Origin: Rhodamnia argentea
Taxonomy: Eukaryota; Streptophyta; Magnoliopsida; Myrtales; Myrtaceae
DNA: 64,000 nucleotides
Assembly (NCBI RefSeq): GCF_020921035.1
Contig: NC_063157.1
Span: forward strand, 8,654,001-8,718,000
Direction of reading: 5' to 3'
Shown here: piece after piece, positions 1 through 11,261 of the stretch
Layout of the letters: the number at the start of each line of letters is the position of its first letter
How positions within the stretch are numbered: position 1 is the first letter of the stretch
Notes under the pieces: generated by a model
The model's input: only the letters and a program-made list of their open reading frames with translations
Told to the model about the DNA's origin: nothing
The model's database searches: none
Made by a program: the position numbers and the translations under genes

Positions 1-890
1 TAATAATATTTTCTCTGAAAATCTAATTTGGGCCCACAGCACACGTGGCTCCACATATTGATTGGGGGACCACATCACTTGGACTTCAGAGAGCATCCAA
101 ATATTTTCTCGATCAAGTGTTTAATTTTCTTTTTTACTTTACTATTTTTTTAGGCTGATTGAAGTTAAATTACGAAATTAAGACCTCTAAATTCTCCATT
201 TATATATATAAATAATAATTTATCATGTATAAAAATATACATTTAATATATAACGTGCCTTCAACGTGTCGAAAATCTTTATTTTTTAGAAATGTCGCAT
301 CGACATATCGTGTCGTATCGAATCGTATCGCATGTCATACTATTTAGCTCTTAGGAAATAGAAGAAATGACAAAAAAAAGAAAGAAGAAATCATCGATTC
401 CAGGATCTAATGAGTTCTACAAACTGAGAATCAATGCTGCGGGTCCCGTTCTAAATTCCAAAGCGGGAACCGACCAACCCAAGGATCTCACTTCCTCAAA
501 CTCGTCTACTTGATACCCTTCCTGATATGCAGCATTGATAAACATGCTTTTCTTGGTCGACGGCTTATCCAGATATCTTTTTATAGCACTCGACTATTTC
601 TTATCGGATGTGGTAATTCTCTGTCCATACTCGCCGACAATCATCGGACGTACAAGTTTTTTGTCCTCCAAAAGGCTCAAATCCGTCTTAAGATGAGCTA
701 GATCAGTCTTTACAATCTCTCACATAAATTTTCCTGTGCACCGGGCGGAGCTGTTTAAGGGCAACGTCCTCAACAGCTACCGACAGAGACTGATGTGGAA
801 TCTCTCAAACATTTCCAGTAAGGCCGATCTTTCTTTCTTTAGTTTTTCCGGAATGCGTTTTAGGTTGTCTTGTCCCTGTCGTTGCCCCGT
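1..890. other. AT-rich intergenic DNA, no gene seen
   Basis: No coding region with family-like composition was found on either strand. From about 420 the sequence becomes less AT-rich, and short open frames exist on both strands, but none resembles a known protein. Confidence 0.5.
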
Positions 891-1131
891 CCTCAAAAAC
901 GAGAATATCGCTTGGGGAAACGTCATCCATACATCATCGCTCGGTGGAATGTACTTTTCCTTCAACACGGAACCTATTCGTCCCCAAAGCATACCCGACT
1001 GCATCAATCCAGCCATTCTTGTTTTTCCTTCCCAGCTACTTTAAAAAGTCCTTCATATGCCACGCCAGGTGTAGCGACAAACACTAGTTAAAGAAGACAA
1101 AGCTCGGAAGCCTCACTCACCGTCGCCGCCG

Positions 1132-3639
1132 ATGGAGAAACTGGAGCTAGTATTCATTCCGGCGCCGGGCGTCGGTCACGTCATCTCGGCCCTCGAGTTC
1201 GCCGCCCGCTTACTAAGCCACGATCCTCGAGTCTCCATCACCGTCCTCGCCATGAAAGCGCCCTTCACCCCCTACTTGGACGCTTACACCAAGTCGCTCG
1301 TCGCCTCGCAGCCGCGCATCGCCCTCGTCGACCTCCCTCCCGTCGAACCGCCGCCGCCTGAGCTCCTGCGCTCGGTCGAGCACTACGTCACTGTCTTCAT
1401 CGAGAGCTACGTCCCGCACGTCCAGACAGCGGTCGGGGAGATCCGACGTTCCCGGTCCGTGGCCGGGTTCGTCCTGGACTTGTTCTGCACGTCCATGATC
1501 GACGTGGCTGACGGGTTCTCGCTTCCTTCTTACATCTACCTTACCAGCAACGCGCACTTCCTAGACCTCATGTTCCACTTGCCGGCTCGGCACGACGAGG
1601 TGGCGAGAGTGGTCCGACCGTCCGATCCGGACCTGCCTCTTCCCAGTTTCACCAACCCAGTTCCGGTCTCTGTCTTGCCGTCAGCAGTGTTCGACGGGGA
1701 AGCCGGCGGCTATGCGGCCTACGTCAAGCTGGCTCGCAGGTTCAGGGACGTCCGGGGAATCATGGTAAACACGTTCATGGAACTGGAACACTTCGCCATC
1801 AGCTCGTTTTCCGAAGGAATCTCGGACAGACCGGTCGTGTACGCGGTCGGACCGGTTATCGACCCAAAGGGTGTGCCGGATCCTTCTCTGGACCGGGCTC
1901 ACTGGGAAAAGATCCGGGCGTGGCTCGACGAGCAACAGCCGTCCTCAGTGGCGTTCCTGTGCTTCGGGAGCTCGGGGAGGTTCGATGCGGAGCAAGTGGA
2001 GGAGATCGCCGCCGGAATCGAGCGGAGCGGGCATAAATTTTTGTGGTCGTTGCGTCCAGAAAGTTCACAGTCGCAGCTTCCTGGTGGATTCCTGGACCGA
2101 ATGCGAGGAAGAGGGGTCGTATGCGGGTGGACCCCGCAGGTTAGCCTCAAGTCTTTTTTTTGTCACAAGTTTTTAAGTTTTTTTAACCAACGACTATATC
2201 TATCTTTTGGGGTATCTCGGGGCTCATTGGTTACTTTACTCTAACATGGTAAATAGGGTAAGAAGGGAGCAATTGTTATAGGGAAAATTATCCAAAAAAT
2301 CTCAAATTTATTGTTCTGTGGCCAATTCATTTCTAAATGTTTTAGTTGTGGCAATTTAATCATAAATTTTTTAATGATTTGCCAATTCTTTTGACGATAT
2401 ATTAGTCATTTCGACTAATTATCCAAATAATAGGTTTATGACTAAGTTGATTAAATTTCAAAAGGATTAAGACTAAATTAGCTAGTCCTTAAAAGATTTA
2501 GGACTGGATTAGTCGCTTTACAATAGGTTTATGATTTTTTGGATAATTATCGCGAAGTGAAACAACCTATCACATTCTAAAAGCTATGGGTTTCACTAAA
2601 CAACACGAGCTCCAATATTATTCATGTGTTGTGATTGGTTTCGTTTGGTTTACCAGGACACCCACAAACTATCCCTATGTTATATTTTCCTATGATGCTT
2701 GAAATATGAGTAAATCCACGAATAGGTGCAAAGCCTGAAATATAATTTGGGCAACCCTGGGGAATAAACCTCCTTCGTTCGAGCCCCTACGATCATCTGG
2801 AGCAGAAAAATGGTTGAGCACTTTTGAATCGTGCACCCAATCCAATTCATTGAAAACCATATTGTCAAGGATTGTGGAACAGATAAGGAGTAAGTCAAAA
2901 TTAGAATAGATGACCTATTTATGAAAACCTTTAAATTAATAGTGTCATCTACCTAATCCATCCACGGTATCCACGGATTTGTGTGCTTTCGTATGATAGC
3001 TATACCAATAATTATGTCACGGTAAGCCACTTCTCACTTCTCAACAACGAGACATTGATCGAGTTTTATAATCTCAAAATAGTCTATTTTTCGTACTTAT
3101 CTTATGATGTTCTGCGTAATTTTAATAAACTTCCACCTACCACACCATTTCTCAATTCATTAAAAAAAAAAAAAAAGACACAAGTCCGCTGCTCAGAAAT
3201 TATTAGACTTATTTAGCTTGTAACGAAGTACATGTTTTCCACACCTCAGGTGGAGGTGCTGGCACACGCAGCCATAGGTGGGTTCGTGTCTCACTGTGGT
3301 TGGAACTCCATTTTGGAGAGCTTGTGGCATGGAGTGCCGATTGTGACGTGGCCCATATATGCGGAGCAGCAACTTAACGCCTTCCTAATGGTGAAGGAAC
3401 TGGGATTAGCCGCGGAGCTGCGGCTGGACTACCGGCGGGGGCACGGAGTTGGCGGCCATCTGGTGCCAGCGGACGAGATAGAGAGGGCCATCGGATGCTT
3501 GATGGGCGGTGCCGGTGCAGCGATCAGGAAGAAGGTGAAGGAAATGAGAAAGGCGGCAAGGAACGCCGTGAAGGAAGGTGGGTCTTCATACGACTCCATT
3601 GGAAAGTTGATTCAGGACTTCATCAAGAACATTGAATAA
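1132..3639 (+). CDS. UDP-glycosyltransferase, UGT71-like (copy 1, intact)
   Basis: Two coding exons, 1132-2139 and 3250-3639, are joined by a GT-AG intron of 1110 bp in phase 0 and give 465 residues, normal for a plant family 1 glycosyltransferase. Such enzymes move a sugar, usually glucose from UDP-glucose, onto hydroxyl groups of phenolics or other small molecules in the cytosol. The N-terminal acceptor domain has the catalytic His16 in GVGHVIS and its probable partner Asp116 in GFVLD. The C-terminal PSPG box spans residues 333-376, begins WTPQ, contains HCGWNS and ends in Gln, as in glucose-using enzymes. The intron falls inside this box, directly after WTPQ. The sequence style ([10 protein letters not shown], then MVNTFMELE) points to group E, UGT71-like, but the acceptor cannot be read from the sequence. 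It is very close to the copy at 14174 and differs by an extra Arg in YRRGHG. The start is the first ATG after a short leader shared by the paralogues. Confidence 0.92.
2281..2553. mobile_element. Terminal-inverted-repeat element in UGT copy 1 intron
   Basis: The left end reads aaaattatccaaaaaatc and the right end is its near-perfect inverse, gattttttggataattat. The arms carry the phrases caatt-agtc-ataaa seen in the longer Mutator-like elements of this window, but there is no GC-rich core. The same element sits at the same intron position in copy 2 (15327-15608), so it was inserted before the duplication. Confidence 0.65.
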
Positions 3640-5399
3640 AAAACCTCAACAAAGAGCTAGCATTTGTCTTCCATTGTAACCATCCCGTGCGTGTCCCTTT
3701 GATCTGGCTCTGTCCTTTGTTTCTTGCTAGCAATGTGCCCTACACCTTTGTTCAACGAGCGTGCTTACTGATTTGTCCGAAGTTTATGAAATTACCATTC
3801 CGAGTTGGCGGGTGGTGGGCGTTGGACTTGATTCAAATCTTGCATCGCTCACTAGAAGAGTGAATTTTAGTGAGTCATTGTACTCGTTTTGCTCGGTAAC
3901 CCAGATGACGGAGCCGTAAGTTACTGATAGTTTTTTTAGACAGATGAGTTATGAGCTTCTCATGACTAAACTAATGATCCGCCATCGCCTGGGTGAGGAT
4001 GGCCTTGCCAGAACTGGTGAGGCTGAGTCGCCCAAGCCAGGATGTCCTCGCCCGGCGTCACTTTGAGACCAAAACATCAGCTACCATCTACAGGTCCGAC
4101 AACCTCTCCACAACGGGATTTCCAGTCCCTTCAACTTGATCCCCGTTGAAGAAGACCACATTAGCTGAAGATGCCTGTCCCGATTATAGTGAAACACCAA
4201 GCAAATCAAGCAAAAGGGTTTTGGAAGAAGGCGAGAGGCAAAGAGAAATTGTGACTCTACAGCGTGCCATGCCCTTCGCGTGCATTGGGACCTTTAGAGT
4301 GCCACTTCTCCTATCCATGAGTAAGGGAAACCCTAGCGTAGAAGCTAATCTCTCTAAACATAAACTCATCTTGAGGAAGAAAGGAAAAAAAAATATTTAA
4401 AAATGTCTATGTTAGCGCTTATTTTTCCACGGAGGCCATTCGGCGTTCACGTCAGCAATATCTAGCCAAAATTAGCTGGAATGATTGAATTAGCTCTAGG
4501 TCAAAAGGTTTACGAAAAAATTAGCACCAATAAAAGATTTAGGACTAAATTAGCGTCAATGCAATAGATTTAAGGCATTTCTAACACTTTTCCCGTGAGC
4601 TTTGGCATGTCGAGCTGAGTTTCAATGGGGAGCAGCCACTATTTTAAAGTACCTTTTGGGCCTAAAATTGAAAACTTGGAGAGGCCCAAATGAGAACCGC
4701 TCTAAAATTCAAAGCATTGAAAGTTTGTGTAAGGAGTTTTTCTCTTTCACTTATGTACGGTTTTGTGATATCAGATATATGCAAGAAAAAAAAATTAATA
4801 CATAAAGAACATGACTACAATGAAACTCAAAACAATTATGTCCTAATGCAATCATTGCCTTCAGATGAAAAGTGGCAAGCAATCTAACTCGAAGTGAATT
4901 TTTGAGAGATAGAAGTTGCGATCGTGTGCATCTTAATCTCCATCATCACATCATGTGGATTTAATGTGGAGACACGCTACAAAGTTGGCTGAGATGGAGC
5001 TGGTTCACATGATTTGGGCCCATACAAAAATTTTTCAGGAAAGCATCATGCGATCCACTATACCCTCAAATTAATACATGAACATGTCCTATTTGTTATT
5101 TCCTCAGTACAATCTCCTGTCAAATTCGTCCCGGCTAAAAATGGCTAGCCCATGTGGTCAAGAATTGGCCTATGTTTTCAAAGTCTGCAGCAAATCAGCA
5201 TCCCCGTCTAGAAATTCTCTAGCAACTCATGTGTTCAAAGCCTTCAGCAGAGCACCTTGGAAATATAAGCAGCTCACGTAGAAAATACAACAACAATAAA
5301 AAATTCATTTTATTATTATTTTAAAAGACACCCTTAAAATTGATTTTGAAATCAACAATAACTAACATCGTCGTTAATTTTTTGAACGAATTGTCTTCA

Positions 5400-5880
5400 A
5401 TGATTTCGCCAAAATATATGCAATCTGATTTTTTGATTTGTAAAAATTAAGCTTAATCTCACCATCTTTGACCGGCTTACATATAATGATACTTGATGTC
5501 AATGTGCTTACTCCTGTCATGAAAAGTATGATTCTTGGCTAATGCAACGGTTAACTTATTATCACACATACCTTACCAAAAAAAAAAAAACTTATTATCA
5601 CACATTATTTGGTAGGACCTCTCTATTCATGCATCGATTCACAAAGCATCTTACGAAGCCATATCGCTTGACATGCCGCCGAAGCTACGACAACGTATTC
5701 ATCTTCAGCTGTTGAGAGTACAACAACTTTCTTTTTTTGTAGGACCATGAGAGTCTTGATCCAGAAAGAGAGCATTTTTAGAAGAACATTTATAAGTCTC
5801 AATATCACATGCCCAATCACTATTTGTGTATCCCATTAAACTTCAATTGTCAGTGTAAGAATATAAAATCCATGATCATG
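5400..5880 (-). pseudogene. Ty1/copia RNase H remnant (copy A)
   Basis: Read on the minus strand, this encodes a degraded copia RNase H end: a SDWACDIETYK-like start, then VVLSTAEDEYV, SAACQAIWLRKML, then [20 protein letters not shown] and, after stops, a segment like the usual integrase-distal tail. Stops and a 21-bp insertion at 5570 break the frame. No LTRs, integrase or reverse transcriptase were seen nearby. It is a fossil carried along inside the segmental duplication. Confidence 0.75.
5555..5605 (+). mobile_element. Micro-retroinsertion: poly(A) tail flanked by 15-bp TSD
   Basis: The 15-mer cttattatcacacat occurs at 5555-5569 and again at 5591-5605. Between them lie 21 bp: ACCTTACC followed by 13 A. 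In the duplicated segment the same place (18761-18775) has the 15-mer once and no insert. The insertion therefore happened after the duplication, with a target-site duplication, as expected for an extremely 5'-truncated retroposon. Confidence 0.8.
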
Positions 5881-5935
5881 AGTTCCATTGACATACAAGA
5901 AAACTCATTTGCAATTGTTCAATTTTTTGTTCATC

Positions 5936-6392
5936 TTCGCTGTGCAAGGGCGGTCGACGAGGGTAGATTTGGCTACAAAGGGCCAACGAGAGGTTGTCGA
6001 GGGGTCGACGAGGTCGCGAGACCCCACACAAGGGCGGTCTAAGGTCACGTGACCCAAGCGAGGGTGGCCTGGCTTTGCCTGCCCTCGCGAAGGTCACGCA
6101 ACCCAGTGAGTGGTGCCTGGGGTTGGGCGACCACACGCGGGCCTTGCTTGGGCATGTAACCCTAGCCGAGGGCCGTCAATGCCAAATTTGACTCGCCGGA
6201 GTTGGTAAAGGGTATGAGATTTTCTTATGAAAAAAAAAACTAGCCAAAGTCTTTTGCAAGAATTTTTTTCCAAAAACTATTTAACCCAAAATTGAAAGCA
6301 ATTTGCACTTTCCCAATGCCCTTTAAACTAAATGCCTTTGCATTTTACCCAAAGTTCCTTTTCAAAGCCAAACCAAACACAGCCCTAGCGGG
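5936..6392. other. GC-rich transposon fragment
   Basis: About 250 bp rich in the words cgagg and gcgagac are followed by an AT-rich end closing with ccaaaccaaacacagcccta (6373-6392). That is typical of the right terminus of a non-autonomous element of the GGGCTGTGTTTGG type. A matching left end was not found, so it is probably truncated where it meets the segmental duplication. Confidence 0.4.
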
Positions 6393-6404
6393 ATTGGCGA
6401 TCTT

Positions 6405-6815
6405 CTTATGATTCATTAGAAATTTGAGCTTATTTGTCCTACTAGTGTTTATAAAATATAAAGAGCAAGGAAAAATTTACTAATAAAACATAATTTACCA
6501 TCTTTTAAAGTAAAAATAAAGGTGCACGGCCGGGCCTTGAAGCACTTATCCACCCGCAGCTTGCATACTAAGTAGGCCTAGAATTTGGGCCTAAAGAATA
6601 ATGGACGGGCTTACGGGCTGCCTGCTCATTGATAAAGTCTACTAGTAATTATTTAACATACTCTTGATTTTTCATTAGATAACATAAGAAGTAAAACACT
6701 TCAGTATTCACACGTTGATATCGACATTTACTTATGAACTTATTTAGCCTATGACGAAGTATGCTAGTGATTGTGAATTATAGCATAGTATTTTTATTCA
6801 AAATTAGCGTATCAA
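6405..6815 (+). pseudogene. Ghost of a UGT intron, no exons
   Basis: This stretch resembles the introns of UGT pseudogene copies 3 and 4: taataaaacataattta, a ggcttgcc-type hAT-derived segment ending near aaagtctact, then the distal part acttatttag-cctatgacgaagtat and tgaattatagcatagt. The last phrase recurs at about 26602, just before the exon-2 acceptor of copy 4. Here the similarity stops just before the acceptor, and no exon 1 or exon 2 follows. It is best explained as the remains of a sixth UGT copy. Confidence 0.55.
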
Positions 6816-6858
6816 CAAAAAAAAAAAAAATCAAAACTTCAAGAAGCTGGCAAACTTT

Positions 6859-6903
6859 AAATGAGAACACCTTTCGACCAAAAAAAAAAAAAATGAGAAC
6901 ACC
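6859..6903 (+). mobile_element. Micro-retroinsertion with 13-bp TSD
   Basis: The 13-mer aaatgagaacacc stands at 6859-6871 and 6891-6903. The 19-bp insert is TTTCGACC followed by 11 A. The duplicated region has one copy and no insert (about 31763-31775), giving a clean empty site. Confidence 0.82.
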
Positions 6904-7979
6904 TTAACTCTCGGACGTCAAACTTGGGTGAATTATTTAGTACCTTAATAAACTTTCCGTATTTTTTTTCGTAAAACACACACGTGAATAATCACACAAT
7001 CGAATGTGTGTTACTTTTATGATTTCTAACAAGATAGCACAAATTAGTAAAAAAAACTTATAATTAGCTATGATATTGCTATAGAATCTTGTAATTTGAA
7101 TAGTCCTTCGACAACATGTAAGCTTTTCACGTCCGTGGAGAATACAATCTTATGATTATGACGTAAAAAAATTGAATTTACTCGTTCCTAAACTTATTAT
7201 CTAATCAGTCTTAAACTTATTGTACGGATACTAATTTATTACTAAACTTTTCAATTTTGTCTATTGAGTCTTAATTTTTTTTCAGAAATTCTAATATGGT
7301 ATTTTCGGTCAAATTTTGCCGGAAATCGACGACGTTGCGGTGTGCTATGTAGGACGGCCGATAATGATTGAACCGCCATGTCGGGCGATTTCCGCCGAAA
7401 AGTACGTGTATTTTTTATTGGCTCTAACCGGCAGATATTTATTTCGTTCGTCTTGCTCAATTGAAAAAGTACAAGTAGCGCCCGACACAAGAATCTACCT
7501 AACATTGATTTGGCGCAATCAAGCTTAAGAAACACTTGCATAAATAACAAAAAAAAATTGATTTATTTTTCCGATTATGAACAATAAAAAAAAAAAAGGA
7601 TTCCCAAATGACACCTTCTACAGCCATCAGTTCAAATAATTAGTGAAATAATAAAATCATTACCATGCAAGATCGACGACCACGATGCCTCGTGTGGGGA
7701 ACGATTTACTCGACATGCGTATCGCAAATGAATCCGAATCCCCCTAATAGAATCTTCTGAACAGATAAAAAATCGGGATCTGGGCTAATTGAAGTTGACC
7801 CATCATTTGCATAATGCCATAGCGTAATCCCACATGATAATTATTACTAATTAAGGCCAATAAAGAATGGTTCCTCCCGGACCACAACTCAGTCCAATTG
7901 CGTTCGCACTGGAGTGAGCTGGAGCAACTGAGTTCATCGGCGGCCCTATCTTTACGCTTTTTAAGTCATGGGATAAGTA

Positions 7980-8862
7980 CATTGAAAGTCCTAAAATTTG
8001 TCAAATTGATGCAATCGACTTCTCCCGTTAACTCCGTCCAATTTGACTAAATGAAAAATGCTGATGTGATTTTCTTTATTATTTTTTATATTCTATGTGG
8101 TGCTGGCATGGCAAATATATAAAACATAATGCTAAAACGACGTCATTTTGGGCAAAATCAAAATGTTTAATACAAATTTTATGTAAATTATATCCACAAT
8201 AAGCAAAATAAATAAAAAGAAAAGAGGAAAAAAAAAAGGGGAAGACGGAGGCAAGGGCCGCACGATTGCGGCCCTCGCCATCACTGCCCCATCGTCGCCG
8301 GAAAGGGCCGATGATGATACAAGAGTGGTCGGCAATACTCACGAGCTGGCGGCAAGGGCTTACAAGGCCCTCGGCAAGAATTGGCGAGGGCTGTCAACCC
8401 CTATCACCGATGGCTCTCGACCGGATCCGGGCAAGAGCCCGACGCCTACTGTCGGCTCGGCGAAGGTTCTTGGGCCCCGGCGACCGCTGCCAGCAACCCC
8501 CGCCACCCGTTCCCCCAATGTCGTCGGTCCTTCACGGGGATGGTGAGGTTGCAATGGCAAGGGCTACAAGTGTGCAACCCTCGCATGCTTCTTCAATTTT
8601 TTTTTGTATTTTTTAATAACTTAAATAAATTGTATATTAAAAAGTTAGATTTGGACCAAAACAATGTCATTTTGGTAATGTTAGCGCTGAATATGATAGA
8701 AAAATAATTTAAAAAATGTCACGTAAGCATATTTCGTTAGCCAAATTAGACGAGATTAATGAAAGGATTTAATTGTACAAAGTCAATAAGTTTTAAGACT
8801 TAATTGCATTTTTTGTAAAACTCAATTGCACTTTCATGACAAGTTTTAGGATTTTCAGTGCA
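7980..8862. mobile_element. Long terminal-inverted-repeat element with GC-rich core
   Basis: The left end attgaaagtcctaaaattt is mirrored at the right end by aagttttaggattttcagt. AT-rich arms flank a core of about 350 bp rich in ggcgaggg and ggcaaggg words. Open frames in the core are compositional and look like no protein. The same element is present at the equivalent place upstream of AMT1 (33533-34446). Confidence 0.65.
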
Positions 8863-9045
8863 CATATCCTCAAATCATTGAAGAAGAAGAATGCACTAGT
8901 AATCAACATCACCACCATCAACAACACCTCTCTAGTCTCTCCACATGCGAGCATTGGTTGCTACAACGCAACTACCATTCCACATACCAATGGATCTCTT
9001 ACAAGAAATACCAAAAGGATGGAACTTTATCTTTCCCCTCTCTTG

Positions 9046-9540
9046 GGCACGAGAATCCCAACGCTAGGACAAGAGAACCCAACATTTGTTCCCTGGGCCC
9101 ACGCCCTCGATGGCCGTGGTCGGGTCCATCAAGGCCAGGCCCGGAACTCCCTTGATCGTGCCCGTGCCCGGATCCCTTAGTTTGCGTTTTTTGAACTTTT
9201 CAAACTTAGCAAACCGAAACAACCGAGTAGTCCCATGCGTCGTTCCTACTGCGGTTTGCTGCCTCCTCCCCTTTCTTTGTTATATTACCTGCGTCCTTCG
9301 TGTCCTCCGTTGATAGAGGAGACCTTGGAGATTTCTTTCTCCTCTTTGGGAGGGAGGAGAAGGAGAAATTAGAGATTTCATTGTTTCCTAGTCGGAGGTC
9401 CATGTATTACAGAAAGCATCTCCAGCGGCGTTTCACCTCTGAAAGCATACTTCCTTCTCAATGCTCGGGCCATCCGTCCAATGCAGGCGGAAACGAAATA
9501 GTACTCCCACAAAGTTGTTCAATTTGAATGCCATTCTTAA
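9046..9540. other. Unassigned sequence
   Basis: Mixed-composition DNA between the AMT1-upstream duplicate and a tandem repeat. No protein family, inverted repeat or duplicate elsewhere in the window was recognised. Confidence 0.4.
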
Positions 9541-10110
9541 CTCTATTCCCGACTAGTAGTTTGTGTTCAAGCCCTTCCAAGAACAAACATACTTCAATAG
9601 CTACTGATTAAGAGCCCCAATAGTAGATGAGAAAGAATCCAAATTCATATATCGCTCGTTCTTTGAGAAAATTAGGGGTGAGCGGTTCCAGGCTCCTTAC
9701 ATGTTCCACCCGGAACCCGGCCTGGAACCCGGAACTTACCTGTCGGAACGGGTTCCTCATTTTTTAGAACCCGAAACATACCTGTCATACCTTGGAACCT
9801 GGAATCTACCCGTCATACCTTGGAACTCTATTCCCGACTAGTAGTTTGTGTTTAGGCCCTTCCAAGAACAAACATACTTCGATAGCCACAAATTAAGAGC
9901 CCCAATAGTAGATGAGAAAGAATCTGAATTCACAAATCGCTCGTTCTTCGAGAAAATTAGGGGTGAGTGGTTTCGAGCTCCTTATATGTTCCACTTGGAA
10001 CCTGGAACCTACCCGTCGGAACAGGTTCCTCATTTTTTGGAACCTGGAACCTACCCTGTCATCGGTTCTAGGGTCGGTTTCAAGATACCCGATAACCTAT
10101 CATTTTTTTT
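9541..10110. repeat. Two tandem copies of a 285-bp unit with hAT-like ends
   Basis: The phrase ctctattcccgactagtagt begins at 9541 and again at 9826. The following 250 bp are alike, including ccttccaagaacaaacatac and agaaaattaggggtgag. The inner part is rich in ggaacc words typical of hAT-type non-autonomous elements starting TAGGGGTGAG. Confidence 0.75.
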
Positions 10111-10174
10111 ATTTTATTTTTTTCATTTTTAGTTAAGCAAAATGAGAGTGAACGCTGCAACATCTAAGAGAAAG

Positions 10175-10548
10175 TAGGGGTGAGTGGTTTTAGGTTCCGT
10201 ACAGGTTACATTTAGAACCCGAAACCAATCCATTGGAACACGTTTATCATATTTTGGAACTTGAAATCTAAAAATTTGTTTGATTCTAGATTATACACTT
10301 ATCATCGGATGCCATAGAACATTACGGGATAGTGTAAAAATATATACCAAGAAAAATAAAAAAATTTATTTCGGGATCTAGGATCTAGATTCCAGGTTCC
10401 GTAACACGGAACCTACCCGCTAGAACAGGTTCATCAATTTTTGGAACATGGAACCTACCCTGCATACCTTGGAACCCGGAACTAGACCGGATCCTACATG
10501 TTCCGGTTCCAAGTTGTCGGTTTTACCCTGGAACCATGCTCACCCCTA
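10175..10548. mobile_element. hAT-like MITE (TAGGGGTGAG ends)
   Basis: Starts taggggtgagtggtt and ends with the inverse ctcaccccta. The interior is rich in ggaaccc and aggttcc words. The flanking 8-mers agagaaag and cagaaaat share only part of a sequence, so the target duplication is decayed or the element is nested in a relative. Confidence 0.6.
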
Positions 10549-11261
10549 CAGAAAATCACAGAGAGCTTTCTGGAGAGAGTTTTTGCGCTTTTGAGAAATC
10601 AAATCACCTATTATTGCGATCAATCAAGACTTATCTTTTTGGTCTCCCTCTATATGGTAACCGATACCATATATTAAAAGCAATTTCGGATTTGCTCTTT
10701 ATGGGTGTGATAAATTCCAACACTATCCTCGAGAAAGATTTATCGGGAGATGGTGGCTTGATGTCCCGGCTGAACAGACGCCGCACGGACTTGTCTTCAA
10801 CTAGGAAACTTTTGGCCCATGACACTTGCTTATTCCTCCTTTTGAAATTTATTCTCTTCCCTCCATATTAGCCGCTTAAGCATATCGTCTGTATTGATCA
10901 TGGTCTAAAAAAAATCCATAGATCGGGTCTACCCATTTTGTTTTGTAAACACAACATCAGGCTTTACACTTGTCACAAGAAAGAATGCTCAATTATCTCC
11001 ATTTACACTCTGTATTAGTATCATATAACCATTACCACGAATAATTTTAGATTTAAGACTTCAAACTGAGACATTACATGCCTCGAAAGACAAGATTCCT
11101 ATGCCTAGAAGTACAATTTACTTTATTGCATAGGCTAATTAGAAGCTTCAGCTTGAAACTTCAAACCAAAGAACCCACTTCACTCGTGCTACAAAGACAC
11201 AGCAACAGATATCCAAACGATGTTCAGTACTTTCATATAGAGTCCTAGATCACCACATCGA
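10549..11261. other. Intergenic, no gene seen
   Basis: Open frames of 60-110 codons exist on both strands around 10536-10871 but show no recognisable motif, start context or conserved neighbour. Confidence 0.4.

Larger units (their letters stand above)
895..5935. repeat. Segmental duplication, copy A
   Basis: This roughly 5 kb block is colinear with 13950-19087. The shared stretch starts near the text catcatcgctcggt (about 911 here, about 13974 there). It runs through the whole UGT gene with its intron, a shared downstream region (about 3640-4600), the text ttttgggcctaaaattgaaa (about 4660 and 17845) and a decayed copia RNase H remnant. It ends near gttcaatttttt (about 5920 and 19075), after which the two sequences are unrelated. 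Copy offset is about 13 kb. Small indels distinguish the copies, for example about 122 bp in the intron and 21 bp at 5570. Confidence 0.88.
6835..9045. repeat. Duplicate of the AMT1 upstream region, without AMT1
   Basis: Colinear with 31737-34620, the DNA just upstream of the AMT1 gene. Anchors include gaagctggcaaactttaaat, ttacttttatgatttctaac, cgacgaccacgatgcctcgt and, at the end, ccaatggatctctt followed by accaaaaggatgg. Similarity ends about 50 bp before the position of the AMT1 start codon. No transporter coding sequence follows. A roughly 590-bp insertion present in the AMT1-side copy (31850-32440) is absent here. Confidence 0.82.

Noticed and set aside
777-1016. 79-codon minus-strand frame upstream of UGT copy 1
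   Set aside because: Part is duplicated upstream of copy 2 with the frame broken; no recognised domain. It is most likely duplicated flank rather than a gene.
3165-3178. A-run in UGT copy 1 intron as a micro-insertion
   Set aside because: No flanking duplication, and the aligned site in copy 2 also has an A-run, so it is an ordinary homopolymer.
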